Shown here: positions 1-8,064 of the stretch, one piece after another
How positions within the stretch are numbered: the stretch's first letter is position 1
Layout: each line of letters opens with the position of its first letter
Assembly (NCBI GenBank): GCA_021107345.1
Contig: JAIOSX010000242.1
Location: 1 to 11,046, forward strand
DNA from: Candidatus Aegiribacteria sp.
GTDB taxonomy: Bacteria > Fermentibacterota > Fermentibacteria > Fermentibacterales > Fermentibacteraceae
Reading direction: 5' to 3'
Length of the DNA stretch: 11,046 bases
Position numbers and translations under genes: made by a program
Notes under the pieces: model-generated
The model's input: the letters and a program-made list of their open reading frames with translations, nothing else
Databases searched by the model: none
What the model was told of the DNA's origin: nothing

Positions 1-1659
1 GATTACCTGATACTCTGCAACGGTGAAACCAAGAAACAGGTTTCCCTGTACAACAAGATTGTTACAGATGAAGATGGCATTGTTATGTGTATTCTGGTTT
101 CAGGCCATGTGATTGATAAATCCGAAGAAAGCCAGGCTGATTCTACAAAAAGTGAGGAAATGTACAAATCCATCGTTGAAAACAGCAATGACGCCATAAT
201 AGTACACAAAGATGGAATAATCGTCTTCGTCAACAACATAGCTAAGAGCACAACCGGTTACATAGAAGATGAGTTCTATGGATCGAACGTTCTGGATTTC
301 ATATCAGCTGATTATAAACCATTGGTGCTGAATTATATGACTGACAGAATGGCCGGGAAGGATACTCCATCAGTGTATGATATCGAGATTCTCAGGAAGG
401 ATGGCGATATAATCCCGGCTGAGATCAGTGTTTCGACAGTTCAATACGAAGGTGAACAGGCTCAAATGTCGATCCTGAGGGATCTATCCAACAGACATTC
501 TCTAGAGGAACAATTGCGGCAGGTTCAGAAGATGGAGGCAGTAGGACAGCTTGCCGGAGGTGTCGCACACGATTTCAACAACATTTTGCAGGTGATCAAC
601 GGGTATACTGAACTGGCTCAGGGATCACTTGAAGAAGACAGCCCTGTTCAGGAAATGCTACAGCAGGTTTCACAGGCCGGAGAGAGGGCAAGCTCGCTTG
701 TCAAACAACTTCTTACATTCAGTCGCAACCAGTTGATAGTAACCAGGATGCTGGATCTGAACGAAGTCATATCTGAACATCTGTCTATGCTGAAAAGGGT
801 AATAGGAGAGGATATCGTACTTGAATTCCTGCCATCCAGCGAAACCATATACATCAACGGTGACCATGCCTTGATAGGTCAGATACTGGTAAATATCTTT
901 CTGAATGCCCGGGACGCAATGCCCGGAGGCGGTGAGATCGTGGTAAAGACCAAAAGGGTCTTTCTTGACAACGAATTCTGCAAAGCCCACTCCTCGGCCG
1001 CGCAGGGCTATTACGGGATGTTATCCATATCAGATACCGGCTGTGGGATGGATAAAGTAACAATAAGCAGGATATTCGAGCCTTTCTACAGCACAAAGGG
1101 AATCACGGATGGCACAGGACTCGGACTGTCGACTGTTTACGGAATAGTCACACAGCATGACGGGATAATCATTGCCAGCAGCAAAATTGATAATGGCTCA
1201 AGATTCCTGATTTATTTCCCCGTAGTCGATAAGGATGCCATAGTCGAAGAACTGCTTCCTGAACATGAAGTCATTGTGGAGACATCCAAAACCATAGTTA
1301 TCACGGAAGATGATGATAATGTAAGGAATCTGACCAGTGCATTTCTATCAGAGGCTGGGCACGAAGTAATCACAGCAGCCAACGGGGAAGAAGCTGTTAT
1401 ACTGATCAGCGATTCTCCCGACAGTGTTGACCTTGTCGTGCTTGATGTGATAATGCCGGTCCTGGGTGGTTACGAAGCAGCCGACAGGATTCGTGAGATA
1501 CGGCCTGATATACCACTCATATTCTGCAGTGGATACACCAAGGGGAAAAACAACAAAGACATAGACAGGCACCTGGAAGGATCAAGGTTTCTTTCAAAGC
1601 CTTACACAATGGCGCAGCTTCAAAACGCCATAAGCGAGTTATTTTCCGAAACCAAATAA
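1..1659 (+). CDS. Hybrid sensor histidine kinase with PAS, HisKA, HATPase and receiver domains (5' end outside window)
   Basis: The frame is open to the left edge, so the Met codon at 85 is internal: the 28 codons before it read as the end of an upstream PAS domain (TDEDG motif, then a linker). Numbering from that Met, a PAS domain covers about 26-135. The H-box is at about 155-170, with His162 in AHDFNN as the autophosphorylation site. The HATPase follows at about 255-370: N-box Asn274, G1 box DTGCGMD from Asp317, F-box IFEPFYSTK, and G2 box GTGLGLS from 343. A C-terminal receiver covers about 395-520, with an acidic EDDD cluster, phospho-acceptor Asp454 in LDVIMP and Lys505 in SKPY. By family knowledge this is a signal-transducing kinase passing phosphate to its own receiver. 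No membrane segment is visible in the part present. No partner regulator lies in the window, so the stimulus and output are unknown. Confidence 0.95.
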   Translation, partial: DYLILCNGETKKQVSLYNKIVTDEDGIVMCILVSGHVIDKSEESQADSTKSEEMYKSIVENSNDAIIVHKDGIIVFVNNIAKSTTGYIEDEFYGSNVLDFISADYKPLVLNYMTDRMAGKDTPSVYDIEILRKDGDIIPAEISVSTVQYEGEQAQMSILRDLSNRHSLEEQLRQVQKMEAVGQLAGGVAHDFNNILQVINGYTELAQGSLEEDSPVQEMLQQVSQAGERASSLVKQLLTFSRNQLIVTRMLDLNEVISEHLSMLKRVIGEDIVLEFLPSSETIYINGDHALIGQILVNIFLNARDAMPGGGEIVVKTKRVFLDNEFCKAHSSAAQGYYGMLSISDTGCGMDKVTISRIFEPFYSTKGITDGTGLGLSTVYGIVTQHDGIIIASSKIDNGSRFLIYFPVVDKDAIVEELLPEHEVIVETSKTIVITEDDDNVRNLTSAFLSEAGHEVITAANGEEAVILISDSPDSVDLVVLDVIMPVLGGYEAADRIREIRPDIPLIFCSGYTKGKNNKDIDRHLEGSRFLSKPYTMAQLQNAISELFSETK

Positions 1660-1693
1660 GTGTCCACGGGAGCCCTTCATTCAGGGAGAAATT

Positions 1694-2266
1694 ATGAAGC
1701 TGAGATCGCCAATTGCGTTTCTTTCTATGATTTTGATAATATCCGCCATATCAGCACAGGCAATGGAAATGAACGGTATTGAGTATCCGGATGCATTAAC
1801 GGTAGACGGGGTCGATCTGGTTCTGAACGGCCTCGGAAAACGAGAAGCCACCATCTTCAAGGTGGACGTTTACATTGCGGCACTGTATCTTGAAAACCCT
1901 GGTACAGACGGTTATGCCATCTGTGAGTCGGAAGAGACAAAACGTCTCATCCTCCATTTTGTCCGTGACGTTAGCGGCGGAGATATAGGCGGAGCATGGG
2001 CCGAAGGATTCAGAAAGAACAGCGGAGATGACGCAATTATTTATGAGAGCAGGATAGAAACCCTGAGTTCATGGATGACTGAATTGAAGGATGGTGAAAG
2101 AATGATGTTCACCTACATTCCAGGCACCGGTCTTGAAGTTTCAGTAAAGGGTATATTCATGGGCACCATTGAAGGAAGTGATTTCGCCAGCGTGTTCTTT
2201 TCCATCTGGCTGGGAGATGATCCTCCTAATGGCGGACTCAGGGACGGCCTGCTCGGACTGAATTGA
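1694..2266 (+). CDS. Chalcone-isomerase-like domain protein, exported
   Basis: A 190-residue protein with an N-terminal signal peptide (Lys-Leu-Arg start, hydrophobic stretch to about residue 21, cleavage after AQA). The mature part has the features of bacterial chalcone isomerase-like proteins: YPDALTVDG, LVLNGLGKREATIFKVDVYIAALYL, and a C-terminal SIWLGDDPPNGGLRDGLLG. The family shares a fold with plant chalcone isomerase and fatty-acid-binding proteins. The bacterial exported members have no established reaction, so ligand binding is only a possibility. A good ribosome site (AGGGAGAA, about 5 bases before ATG) fixes the start. It begins 34 bases after the kinase stop and could share its transcript. 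The last 42 codons are overlapped antisense by the esterase gene at 2141-3445. The conserved C-terminal motif lies inside that overlap, so this frame is the constrained one. Confidence 0.88.
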   Translation: MKLRSPIAFLSMILIISAISAQAMEMNGIEYPDALTVDGVDLVLNGLGKREATIFKVDVYIAALYLENPGTDGYAICESEETKRLILHFVRDVSGGDIGGAWAEGFRKNSGDDAIIYESRIETLSSWMTELKDGERMMFTYIPGTGLEVSVKGIFMGTIEGSDFASVFFSIWLGDDPPNGGLRDGLLGLN

Positions 2267-3445
2267 CAGTATGCCCCCCGGTATTACTGCTTTGTAATCA
2301 ATCTCCTGTATCCATTCCTCAAAAGCCCTGAGACCCTCCGAAGGGATGAAATGTCCACCTTCGTACTCGAAGAATGTAACATCGTACCCGGCATCCATAA
2401 GGAAATTTCTCGAATTTATCGCTCTGTCGTCCTCCTGTGTGCCTCTGCCGATGAATATCGGAAGAAATGTCGCAGATTCAATTACTTCCTGTTGATACAG
2501 TTCTTCATCTATCACACCGCTATAAGTAGCAATACCTGCAAAGAGAGAGGGATTCCCAAGACCGGTCCAGTACGCCATGATGCCCCCCTGGCTAAATCCG
2601 AGGAGGTAAACTCTGTCGATTCTGTACGTGGTCTTAAGTTTATCCAGGCATGCAATAATCATATCCGAAGACAATTCGGTGGAATTGCTGAACATCTCCT
2701 GCTTCTGTTCCGAGGGCATATCCCCCCCATCCCACTCGCTCGAACCGTGGACTGTCCAGCTGTATACCGATCTGCCATTCTGTTCGAAGGCGTAGGGTGC
2801 CTGGAGAGATGCAAATATGAAATAACCATCATCGAATTCAGTCCATCTTGATGCAAATTCCGAAACATCACCCCCGTAGCCGTGGAGTGCCAGAACGAGA
2901 TCATATTCCTGCTGCGGATCATAGTTATCCGGAACGTGAACTCTTACTGTCTGCATTGAAGGGAATTCAATGTACAACCTCTCGCCAAGCACCTCCATGC
3001 TCTGAAGTTCCCTGGCTTCTTCCATGACAGCCATGGCCTCTTCTACATACGCATTGAATTCTTCTTCATCCCTTACCGATGAGAAATCAGTGTCGGTCTC
3101 TATAAGCTCGGATCTGTCGAATCCCGCAAGAGCGGATTGCAGCAGGGCTTTCCCTGCAAGTTCTGGTTCACCAATCAACCCGTAGCAGCATGCCAGGTTG
3201 AAAAGAGTTATGGGGTTCTCGTCCAGGTCAGCCTTAAGGGCCAGAATAAAATATTCAGCTGCTTTCTCATAGTCACCATCCGTATAGGATGTTATCGCTT
3301 CCTGAACAAAATCTCCTGGTTGGATTTCATAGGATTCAAAGAGTTCCGAAGAAAGTTCTTCCAACGTAACGGAACTCTCCAGTGCAGATGATGAAGAAAC
3401 GAAGAAAACCGCAGCAATTAACAGTACAAAAGTACAACTTTTCAT
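2141..3445 (-). CDS. Secreted TPR-alpha/beta hydrolase (carboxylesterase/phospholipase-like)
   Basis: From the ATG at 3445 the protein has 434 residues. A GTG at 3463 is in frame, but the likely ribosome site (AAAGGCGG, 7 bases before the ATG) lies inside that extension, so I prefer ATG. Residues 1-22 form a signal peptide. Residues about 45-140 are a TPR-like helical region closing with the TDTDFSSVRDEEEF motif typical of TPR ends. The hydrolase starts near 155: oxyanion motif LHGYGG (His188), nucleophile elbow GFSQGG (Ser285), probable acid Asp339 or Asp340, and His365 in EGGHFIP. This pattern fits the esterase D/phospholipase-carboxylesterase group; the substrate is not predictable. The fold should end near residue 384 (FEEWIQEID). 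The remaining 50 or so residues look low in conservation and mostly lie antisense to the neighbouring gene, suggesting a lost stop codon. Confidence 0.88.
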   Translation of the reverse strand: MKSCTFVLLIAAVFFVSSSSALESSVTLEELSSELFESYEIQPGDFVQEAITSYTDGDYEKAAEYFILALKADLDENPITLFNLACCYGLIGEPELAGKALLQSALAGFDRSELIETDTDFSSVRDEEEFNAYVEEAMAVMEEARELQSMEVLGERLYIEFPSMQTVRVHVPDNYDPQQEYDLVLALHGYGGDVSEFASRWTEFDDGYFIFASLQAPYAFEQNGRSVYSWTVHGSSEWDGGDMPSEQKQEMFSNSTELSSDMIIACLDKLKTTYRIDRVYLLGFSQGGIMAYWTGLGNPSLFAGIATYSGVIDEELYQQEVIESATFLPIFIGRGTQEDDRAINSRNFLMDAGYDVTFFEYEGGHFIPSEGLRAFEEWIQEIDYKAVIPGGILSIQSEQAVPESAIRRIISQPDGKEHAGEITSFNGAHEYTLY

Positions 3446-3733
3446 TACATGACCGCCTTTCACAGGAATTCAGTGTTATGCAAATATATATCTTTCTGAT
3501 ATACTGTCAAAAGTTCATGGCTCCCGGTAGAAGAGTTTTCACATGATGTTATTGCTGCTTACGAATTTGCGCTGCATACATTCAGGGATTATTATGCCTG
3601 CCGGAGCAAATATCCTTAGGAGCATGTATATCAAATTTGGAATTCAATCACAGGAAACGAAGGATAAAACAGAACGCCCCAAAAAAACGGCTGCTGGTTT
3701 CCTTGAATGTATACAGGATCGGAACACATAGAA
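3446..3733. other. Gene-poor intergenic stretch
   Basis: With the palindrome that follows it, this makes a gap of 337 bases between the hydrolase start and the next minus-strand gene. Apart from the promoter at 3483-3510 I see no RNA gene or convincing coding sequence. A 62-codon plus-strand frame (3543-3731) has no ribosome site, no signal peptide and no recognisable motif. The stretch may hold decayed sequence, but I cannot identify a parent. Confidence 0.5.
3483..3510 (-). promoter_or_regulatory. Sigma-70-type promoter for the TPR-hydrolase gene
   Basis: On the minus strand a perfect TTGACA -35 box (3505-3510) is followed after 16 bases by TATATT (3483-3488), matching five of six bases of the -10 consensus. 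Transcription would start near 3476, leaving a leader of about 30 bases before the ATG at 3445. Assignment is by consensus only. Confidence 0.55.
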
Positions 3734-3763
3734 TCAGGGGACACTACTTAAAGTGCCCCCTGA
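3734..3763. terminator. Strong palindrome, candidate bidirectional terminator or REP-like element
   Basis: Left arm TCAGGGG-A-CACT pairs with right arm AGTG-C-CCCCTGA: 7 base pairs, one A/C mismatch, then 4 base pairs, closing a 6-base loop (3746-3751). It begins 20 bases beyond the stop of the minus-strand gene at 3783 and would form in RNA from either strand. The U-tract is poor on both sides, which weakens the intrinsic-terminator reading. GGGGACACT/AGTGCCCC palindromes resemble, from memory, REP-type elements associated with IS200-like Y1 transposases. No transposase lies in the window. Confidence 0.5.
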
Positions 3764-3782
3764 CTTATTCGTTCAGCTTGAT

Positions 3783-4655
3783 CTAAAATCCAGCCTTTAT
3801 GGCTCCCCAGGTATCCTGTTCAAGGGCGGTGGAAATGAACTCGCCCGTGAATTCGCAGAGATTGAAATTAGTGCCGGGGTCAGTGTATACCCAGTAGAAA
3901 CTGTCGGTATCGTAGCTGTAAGATACTCCGTAGCTCTTGTCAATGCTCTGTGGAACCGGAGCTGATCCCATATATTCGAGGTTACTGCCATCGAAGCAGT
4001 AGAAGTAGAAATCAGGATATGCATATCCTCCAATTACCACACCCAGATCCGAACCAAGAGGGAAAACGCTGCAGCCGCATGGATAGTCTGACGGAAGCTC
4101 TGTAAGCGTCCAGCTATGGTAAACACTTCCCGAAGTATCGAATACATACAGAATATGGCTGCTGGCATCGATCTCCCAGATATTCAGAGAGGGGTCCATA
4201 TCCATGCCCCGTGGTTCGGCAATTGCTGGATTACCGAAGGCAAATGACCAGCCTGAAAGAGTGCTGTACTCGTAGACATCCATACAATATTGCCAGTCAT
4301 TGATCCAGACGAAATTCTCTGTGCCAGGCGAGTACTGGCATACACCAAGTACCTGGGGGACTTGAGCGGGACACGCAAGAGTATCAACAGCAATACCCGT
4401 AGAGGGATCAACCATATAGATTTCATTCGTGGTATAATCCGTCACGAACAGAAATCCATAATTATCGACGTAGTCGCATCCTCTTAAAGATGTGCCCCAC
4501 GACATGCTTACATCATTTACACTGGTTAAAGTAATAGTCCAGGCATCAGTTTCAGGCACCAAGGGGTTACTGGTTCCATGTGATGGGGGTCCTGCATCCG
4601 GGTCGAGCGCAAAGCATGCGCCCATAACCATTAGCAGTATAAAAAATACTTTCAT
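3783..4655 (-). CDS. Secreted beta-propeller-like protein of unknown function
   Basis: A 290-residue protein with a clear signal peptide (MKVFFILLMVMGACFA, cleavage near residue 16). A ribosome site AAAGGAG sits about 6 bases before the ATG. The mature part is rich in aromatic residues and Gly/Asp turns. It carries repeated strand-turn units of the type seen in NHL/YVTN-like propellers: phrases resembling FLFVTDYTTNEIYMVDPSTG, then LGVCQY, PRGMDMDPSLNIWEID, SHILYVFDTSGSVYHSW and GVSYSYDTDSFYWVY. I infer a propeller of several blades acting outside the cytoplasmic membrane. Unlike the protein at 9655-10647 it has no C-terminal sorting domain. Five to six cysteines in the mature part could form disulfides. 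No catalytic motif is visible and no specific function can be given. Confidence 0.82.
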   Translation of the reverse strand: MKVFFILLMVMGACFALDPDAGPPSHGTSNPLVPETDAWTITLTSVNDVSMSWGTSLRGCDYVDNYGFLFVTDYTTNEIYMVDPSTGIAVDTLACPAQVPQVLGVCQYSPGTENFVWINDWQYCMDVYEYSTLSGWSFAFGNPAIAEPRGMDMDPSLNIWEIDASSHILYVFDTSGSVYHSWTLTELPSDYPCGCSVFPLGSDLGVVIGGYAYPDFYFYCFDGSNLEYMGSAPVPQSIDKSYGVSYSYDTDSFYWVYTDPGTNFNLCEFTGEFISTALEQDTWGAIKAGF

Positions 4656-4756
4656 AGAGAACTCCTTTCATAAGGGAATAGATTCATACGTAATGTACAA
4701 ATCCAGTAGGTTAAAATAATGACTGTTTCTCCTTAAAGCAATAATGATGCATCCAA

Positions 4757-6670
4757 TCAATTCTCCGAAAGAGTAATTATTGCATCGCCTTCACCAAAGC
4801 TGATCAATTCGTGCTTAACAGGATTCACTACTACACCGTAAAATCTATCTGCATCATCCTTCAGCCGGGAAAGCCTGTACCCTATGGCAACCTCCCCTCT
4901 TGATGCCGCGCTTTCAGCAACTGTGTAGAAATTCACAGGTACATCTGTACGAACATATCTCTCCACAGGCTTGAGGTATATCTCGGATCCCTCCGGATCG
5001 AAGAGGTCCCAGAAGACACCGCTGAGATGTCTGTTCTCCGAAATCTGTGTAAGGAGAAGGCTAAGCATCTGATCGCTTACAATGTAATCGTCAGCCCCTG
5101 TGATCTCAGCAAGGTTCCTGTTGCGGATATCCTTCATTTCACTTACCAGGGTACAATCACCGCCCCGTTTTTCAGTAATATCCCTTATATGAAGCAGTGT
5201 CATCAGGGTTGCAGCATCCGCTTCCTGTGCATCCATCGAATCGGTATAACAGAGTATGATTATGTGATCGTAATCCTCGATTTTCAGACCCTCAAGAACC
5301 CTTCTGTCGGTTGTAATTTCGGTGGCGTACTCAAGCTCTAGGTTTTCCAGGTCAAGGTCTTCTCCCTTGAAATTACATATCGCTTCATCCGCCACAACCT
5401 TCATGAACGACCCTGGTTGAACGTAATTGTCCAGTTCCCTGATTATTATGGGTGCCCTCCAGTTCCAGCCCAGCATGATGATTCTGCCGGGAGACTTCAT
5501 TTCTTTGAAATCTCTTCGAATGGCTTCTCTGTCGATCTCCAGATTATCTCTTCCTGACAGGATAAGAGTATCGTCATCTTCTGAGACGGCAATGATCCTA
5601 TCGCCTTTACTGATAATTGTGTCCATCGGGGGATTCAGTACTGGTTGCCCATTAGCGGATATGATTCCAATCACGCTGCTTGTATCGTACATGAAGATTG
5701 CTTCCCTGAACGTTTTCCCGAAGAGTTCCCGTTCAGTATGGAAATAAATCTCATCCCCTCCGTAATCGAGAAGCTCCTGGTAGACAATGGAAAGGCCTGA
5801 CTGCAGACATGTCTGTGCAGTCATCCTTGCCACAATATCTCCGGCGAGGACGATCTCCGCCTTGTCCCTGCCTACTATATGAGCCACTTCCACGTTCTCA
5901 GGATCACGGATAAGGGCTACTATGTTCAGATCCACCGATTTCAAGCTGGGATTGTTGATGATGGCCAGCATTATCTTTATAACCTCAGGGTCGGGATTAT
6001 TGCCCTCCGGGGAGAGAATTATAATGGACTTGGAAGTAACCAAACTCATGATTTCCAGGTCTGAGGGTTCTGCGGGATTTCCGGTCCTGCAAACGATTCT
6101 GGTATTTTTCGTGGAGGATATCTTGCTTCTTATCTCATCTTCCATTTCAACCTTGTCCATATCAGCCATGATAGCTATGCATGGACTCCTCTGATTCTCG
6201 TTTGCTATGGTCAGCTCGGATATTATTGTGAAGACCTGCTCTGTCCATCCCAGAACGATCGTATGACCCCGTTCAACTACCCTGGATCTACCTTTTCGCA
6301 GTGATTCAAGCCTGGCTTCCAGGCTTGTGGTGACAATACCGATAAGTGCGCTTATTATGAAAATTCCGCCCAGCGTCACGCACAGCATGATAAGAAGGAA
6401 AAAGGCGCCTCCCTCATCCCCTCCCATTGTACCCGGATCGAGGGTTCTCATAAGACTCATCCATGTCATCTCGATAAAACCCTCATCACCTGGTGTTGTC
6501 TTTGTAACAAGAACAACAATTGAAAGGACGACTATCAGAATAATCGAAAGCACTCCAAGCCATATGATCAAACCTGATGTCCCCTTCGACATCATGCTGT
6601 CAAAGGCATATCTCAGTTTATCTCTGAAGCTGAATTTGTGATGCATGATTCCCCGTTCGTTTTTCTTCAC
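4757..6670 (-). CDS. CASTOR/POLLUX-type ion channel with two RCK domains
   Basis: About 637 residues from a GTG at 6670. An ATG at 6646 (Met9) is the alternative; both have weak ribosome sites, so the start is uncertain by 8 residues. Order: cytoplasmic basic N-terminus; TM1 about 33-56; a pore-loop-like region 63-88 with TWMSLMRTLDPGTMGGD; TM2 about 89-113; a linker SLEARLESLRKGRSRVVERGHTIVLGW leading to a first TrkA-N/RCK unit from about 135; and a second Rossmann-like unit from about 395 (GRIIMLGWNWRAPIIIREL). The tail, about 555-637, resembles a TrkA-C region. The single two-TM pore plus tandem RCK units and the GHTIVLGW signature match prokaryotic relatives of plant CASTOR/POLLUX (DUF1012). 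Ion selectivity is not settled by sequence: K+ has been suggested for the family, Ca2+ for plant members. It acts in the inner membrane, probably as a ligand-gated tetramer. Confidence 0.9.
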   Translation of the reverse strand: MKKNERGIMHHKFSFRDKLRYAFDSMMSKGTSGLIIWLGVLSIILIVVLSIVVLVTKTTPGDEGFIEMTWMSLMRTLDPGTMGGDEGGAFFLLIMLCVTLGGIFIISALIGIVTTSLEARLESLRKGRSRVVERGHTIVLGWTEQVFTIISELTIANENQRSPCIAIMADMDKVEMEDEIRSKISSTKNTRIVCRTGNPAEPSDLEIMSLVTSKSIIILSPEGNNPDPEVIKIMLAIINNPSLKSVDLNIVALIRDPENVEVAHIVGRDKAEIVLAGDIVARMTAQTCLQSGLSIVYQELLDYGGDEIYFHTERELFGKTFREAIFMYDTSSVIGIISANGQPVLNPPMDTIISKGDRIIAVSEDDDTLILSGRDNLEIDREAIRRDFKEMKSPGRIIMLGWNWRAPIIIRELDNYVQPGSFMKVVADEAICNFKGEDLDLENLELEYATEITTDRRVLEGLKIEDYDHIIILCYTDSMDAQEADAATLMTLLHIRDITEKRGGDCTLVSEMKDIRNRNLAEITGADDYIVSDQMLSLLLTQISENRHLSGVFWDLFDPEGSEIYLKPVERYVRTDVPVNFYTVAESAASRGEVAIGYRLSRLKDDADRFYGVVVNPVKHELISFGEGDAIITLSEN

Positions 6671-6707
6671 CTGAACAACCTGTTACTCTGTCAGAAGAGT
6701 GCCGGTG

Positions 6708-7124
6708 CTAAATCCGCAGGCCTGGGATCTCACCGTCATCATAGTACAAATTGTCGTTGTAAATTTCGTTGTTTCTCATTTTCAGATCGGTCTGATCAAC
6801 CTGTCCGGTGGAATAGATAAGACGTCCGTTGTTCCTGATGATACAATGATCAATATCCAGATCGTGGAATGAGCGAAGATAGAAAGCACTGAAACTGTTA
6901 TCTTCTATCAGGCAGTGCTGGATTCTTATACTTTCAGAACCTATTATCCGAAAACCCATTGCTCCGCATCCACTTACGGTGCAATTGTCTATGGTAATAT
7001 CCGAACAGCCGTCGATGGTAATGACTCCCCCATGACAGTCGTATTCCGGCCCCTCATCAGCCTGAAGTATACCAAAGGAAATCATCACAACAGCTGCTAT
7101 GACAACAAATCTCATTATTTTCAA
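6708..7124 (-). CDS. Small secreted right-handed beta-helix protein
   Basis: About 138 residues from a TTG at 7124. The in-frame ATG at 7142 has no upstream ribosome site, while AAAGGA lies inside that extension 8 bases before the TTG; an ATG at 7115 is also possible. A signal peptide (KIMRFVVIAAVVMISFGILQA) is followed by short parallel-helix rungs rich in I/D/N/C: GVITIDGCSDITIDNCTVSG, FRIIGSESIRIQHCLIEDN, FYLRSFHDLDIDHCIIRNN, LKMRNNEIYND. These are PbH1-type repeats found in pectate-lyase-like and parallel-beta-helix proteins. At four to five rungs it is much shorter than enzymes of this fold and shows no catalytic motif, so it may be a truncated or structural/binding member. It lies 37 bases before the channel gene on the same strand and may be co-transcribed with it. 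Confidence 0.75.
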   Translation of the reverse strand: MKIMRFVVIAAVVMISFGILQADEGPEYDCHGGVITIDGCSDITIDNCTVSGCGAMGFRIIGSESIRIQHCLIEDNSFSAFYLRSFHDLDIDHCIIRNNGRLIYSTGQVDQTDLKMRNNEIYNDNLYYDDGEIPGLRI

Positions 7125-7277
7125 ACAGGCACGTCCTTTCATTAATCATATATGCAAGAGTTCAGCATCAGGAACGGGTTCATTTCCTCAATGTAGAACA
7201 TCGGGAATTGAATAAGTATGCATCACTAAAACTATTGAATCAATGACTACAGGTTGCAGTATGCTCTTATTATACAG

Positions 7278-7306
7278 TTGCATTTTAGTACATGCTGGAA
7301 CATAAT
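7278..7306 (+). promoter_or_regulatory. Candidate promoter of the iron-sulfur operon
   Basis: TTGCAT (7278-7283), a 17-base spacer, then CATAAT (7301-7306, five of six -10 bases). The -35 match is weak, so only the -10 and spacing support it. A start near 7313 would give a leader of about 48 bases to the ATG at 7361. I see no convincing Rrf2/IscR-type operator palindrome in the 7125-7360 gap, although AGTATGC occurs twice in it. Confidence 0.3.
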
Positions 7307-7360
7307 GCAGATATAGATTTAGAGAATTACTGAAACCCGGTTTCATCACAGGGAGATGTT

Positions 7361-8017
7361 ATGCACAGGATATACTTTGATCACAACGCTACGACACCTC
7401 TGCACCCGGAAGTTAAGTCTGCAATAATAGAATCGCTTGCAATATTCGGGAATCCTTCCAGTCTTCATGAAGACGGCAGACGTTCCAGAATTCTTATTGA
7501 GACTGCACGGGAAAAGGTTGCAGCCCTGATCAACGCTGATCCGGAAGAAATAATGTTCACAGGGAGCGGCTCGGAGGCAAATAATACTGTATTTTCAATT
7601 GTTAGCTGCAGCGGAGCCCGGTGCAGTATCCATCCCTCTTCTGACAGTAACCTTGTAACATCAACCATCGAGCACCCCTGCATCCTCGAATCATCGAAAT
7701 GTCTTGAAAACAGGGGAACCAGTGTAAAGCGCGTTGGTGTGGATAGTAGAGGTCTTGTAAAAATGGACGATCTTGAACAGGCGGTGTCCGGGAATACATC
7801 GCTTGTATCCATTATGATGGTGAATAACGAAACGGGCGCTATTCAGGATGTTGAAAGAGCCCTGGAGATAGCCCATGCTTCGGGAGCCCTGTTTCATACA
7901 GACGCCGTACAGGCAGTGGGCAAGCTGCCCATGAATGTCAGGGAGCTGGATGTTGACTTCCTGACCATTTCCGCCCACAAGATTTACGGCCCAAGGGGAT
8001 CGGGGCTCTGTACGTAA
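7361..8017 (+). CDS. nifS: Cysteine desulfurase, N-terminal fragment (PLP-binding part)
   Basis: 218 codons as read. Family landmarks in order: YFDHNATTPLHPEV at the N-terminus; FTGSGSEANN (phosphate-binding loop, about 66-75); STIEHPCIL with His105, which stacks on PLP; MVNNETGAI; FHTDAVQAVGK with the Asp that contacts the pyridine nitrogen; and SAHKIYGP with Lys207, the Schiff-base lysine. The last three residues before the stop (Leu-Cys-Thr) are out-of-frame products of the missing G. Alone it lacks the catalytic cysteine and much of the small domain, so it should not be active. Confidence 0.85.
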   Translation: MHRIYFDHNATTPLHPEVKSAIIESLAIFGNPSSLHEDGRRSRILIETAREKVAALINADPEEIMFTGSGSEANNTVFSIVSCSGARCSIHPSSDSNLVTSTIEHPCILESSKCLENRGTSVKRVGVDSRGLVKMDDLEQAVSGNTSLVSIMMVNNETGAIQDVERALEIAHASGALFHTDAVQAVGKLPMNVRELDVDFLTISAHKIYGPRGSGLCT

Positions 8018-8064
8018 GAAAGGGTACCCCTTTCTGCCCGCTGATCAGGGGCGGCCATCAGGAG

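Noticed and set aside
85..87. ATG at 85 as the true start of the histidine kinase
   Set aside because: The frame is open to base 1 and the upstream codons read as the end of a PAS domain. There is no ribosome site before 85.
2351..2851. 166-residue plus-strand frame within the hydrolase gene
   Set aside because: It is the antisense shadow of a gene with clear esterase motifs, a signal peptide and a promoter. No ribosome site or motifs of its own.
3543..3731. 62-residue plus-strand frame in the intergenic gap
   Set aside because: No ribosome site, no recognisable domain and atypical composition; it ends just before the palindrome. Treated as non-coding.
7125..7360. IscR/Rrf2-type operator before the iron-sulfur operon
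   Set aside because: Only loose repeats (AGTATGC twice, two TTGCA-containing segments) and no clear dyad matching a known Rrf2 site.
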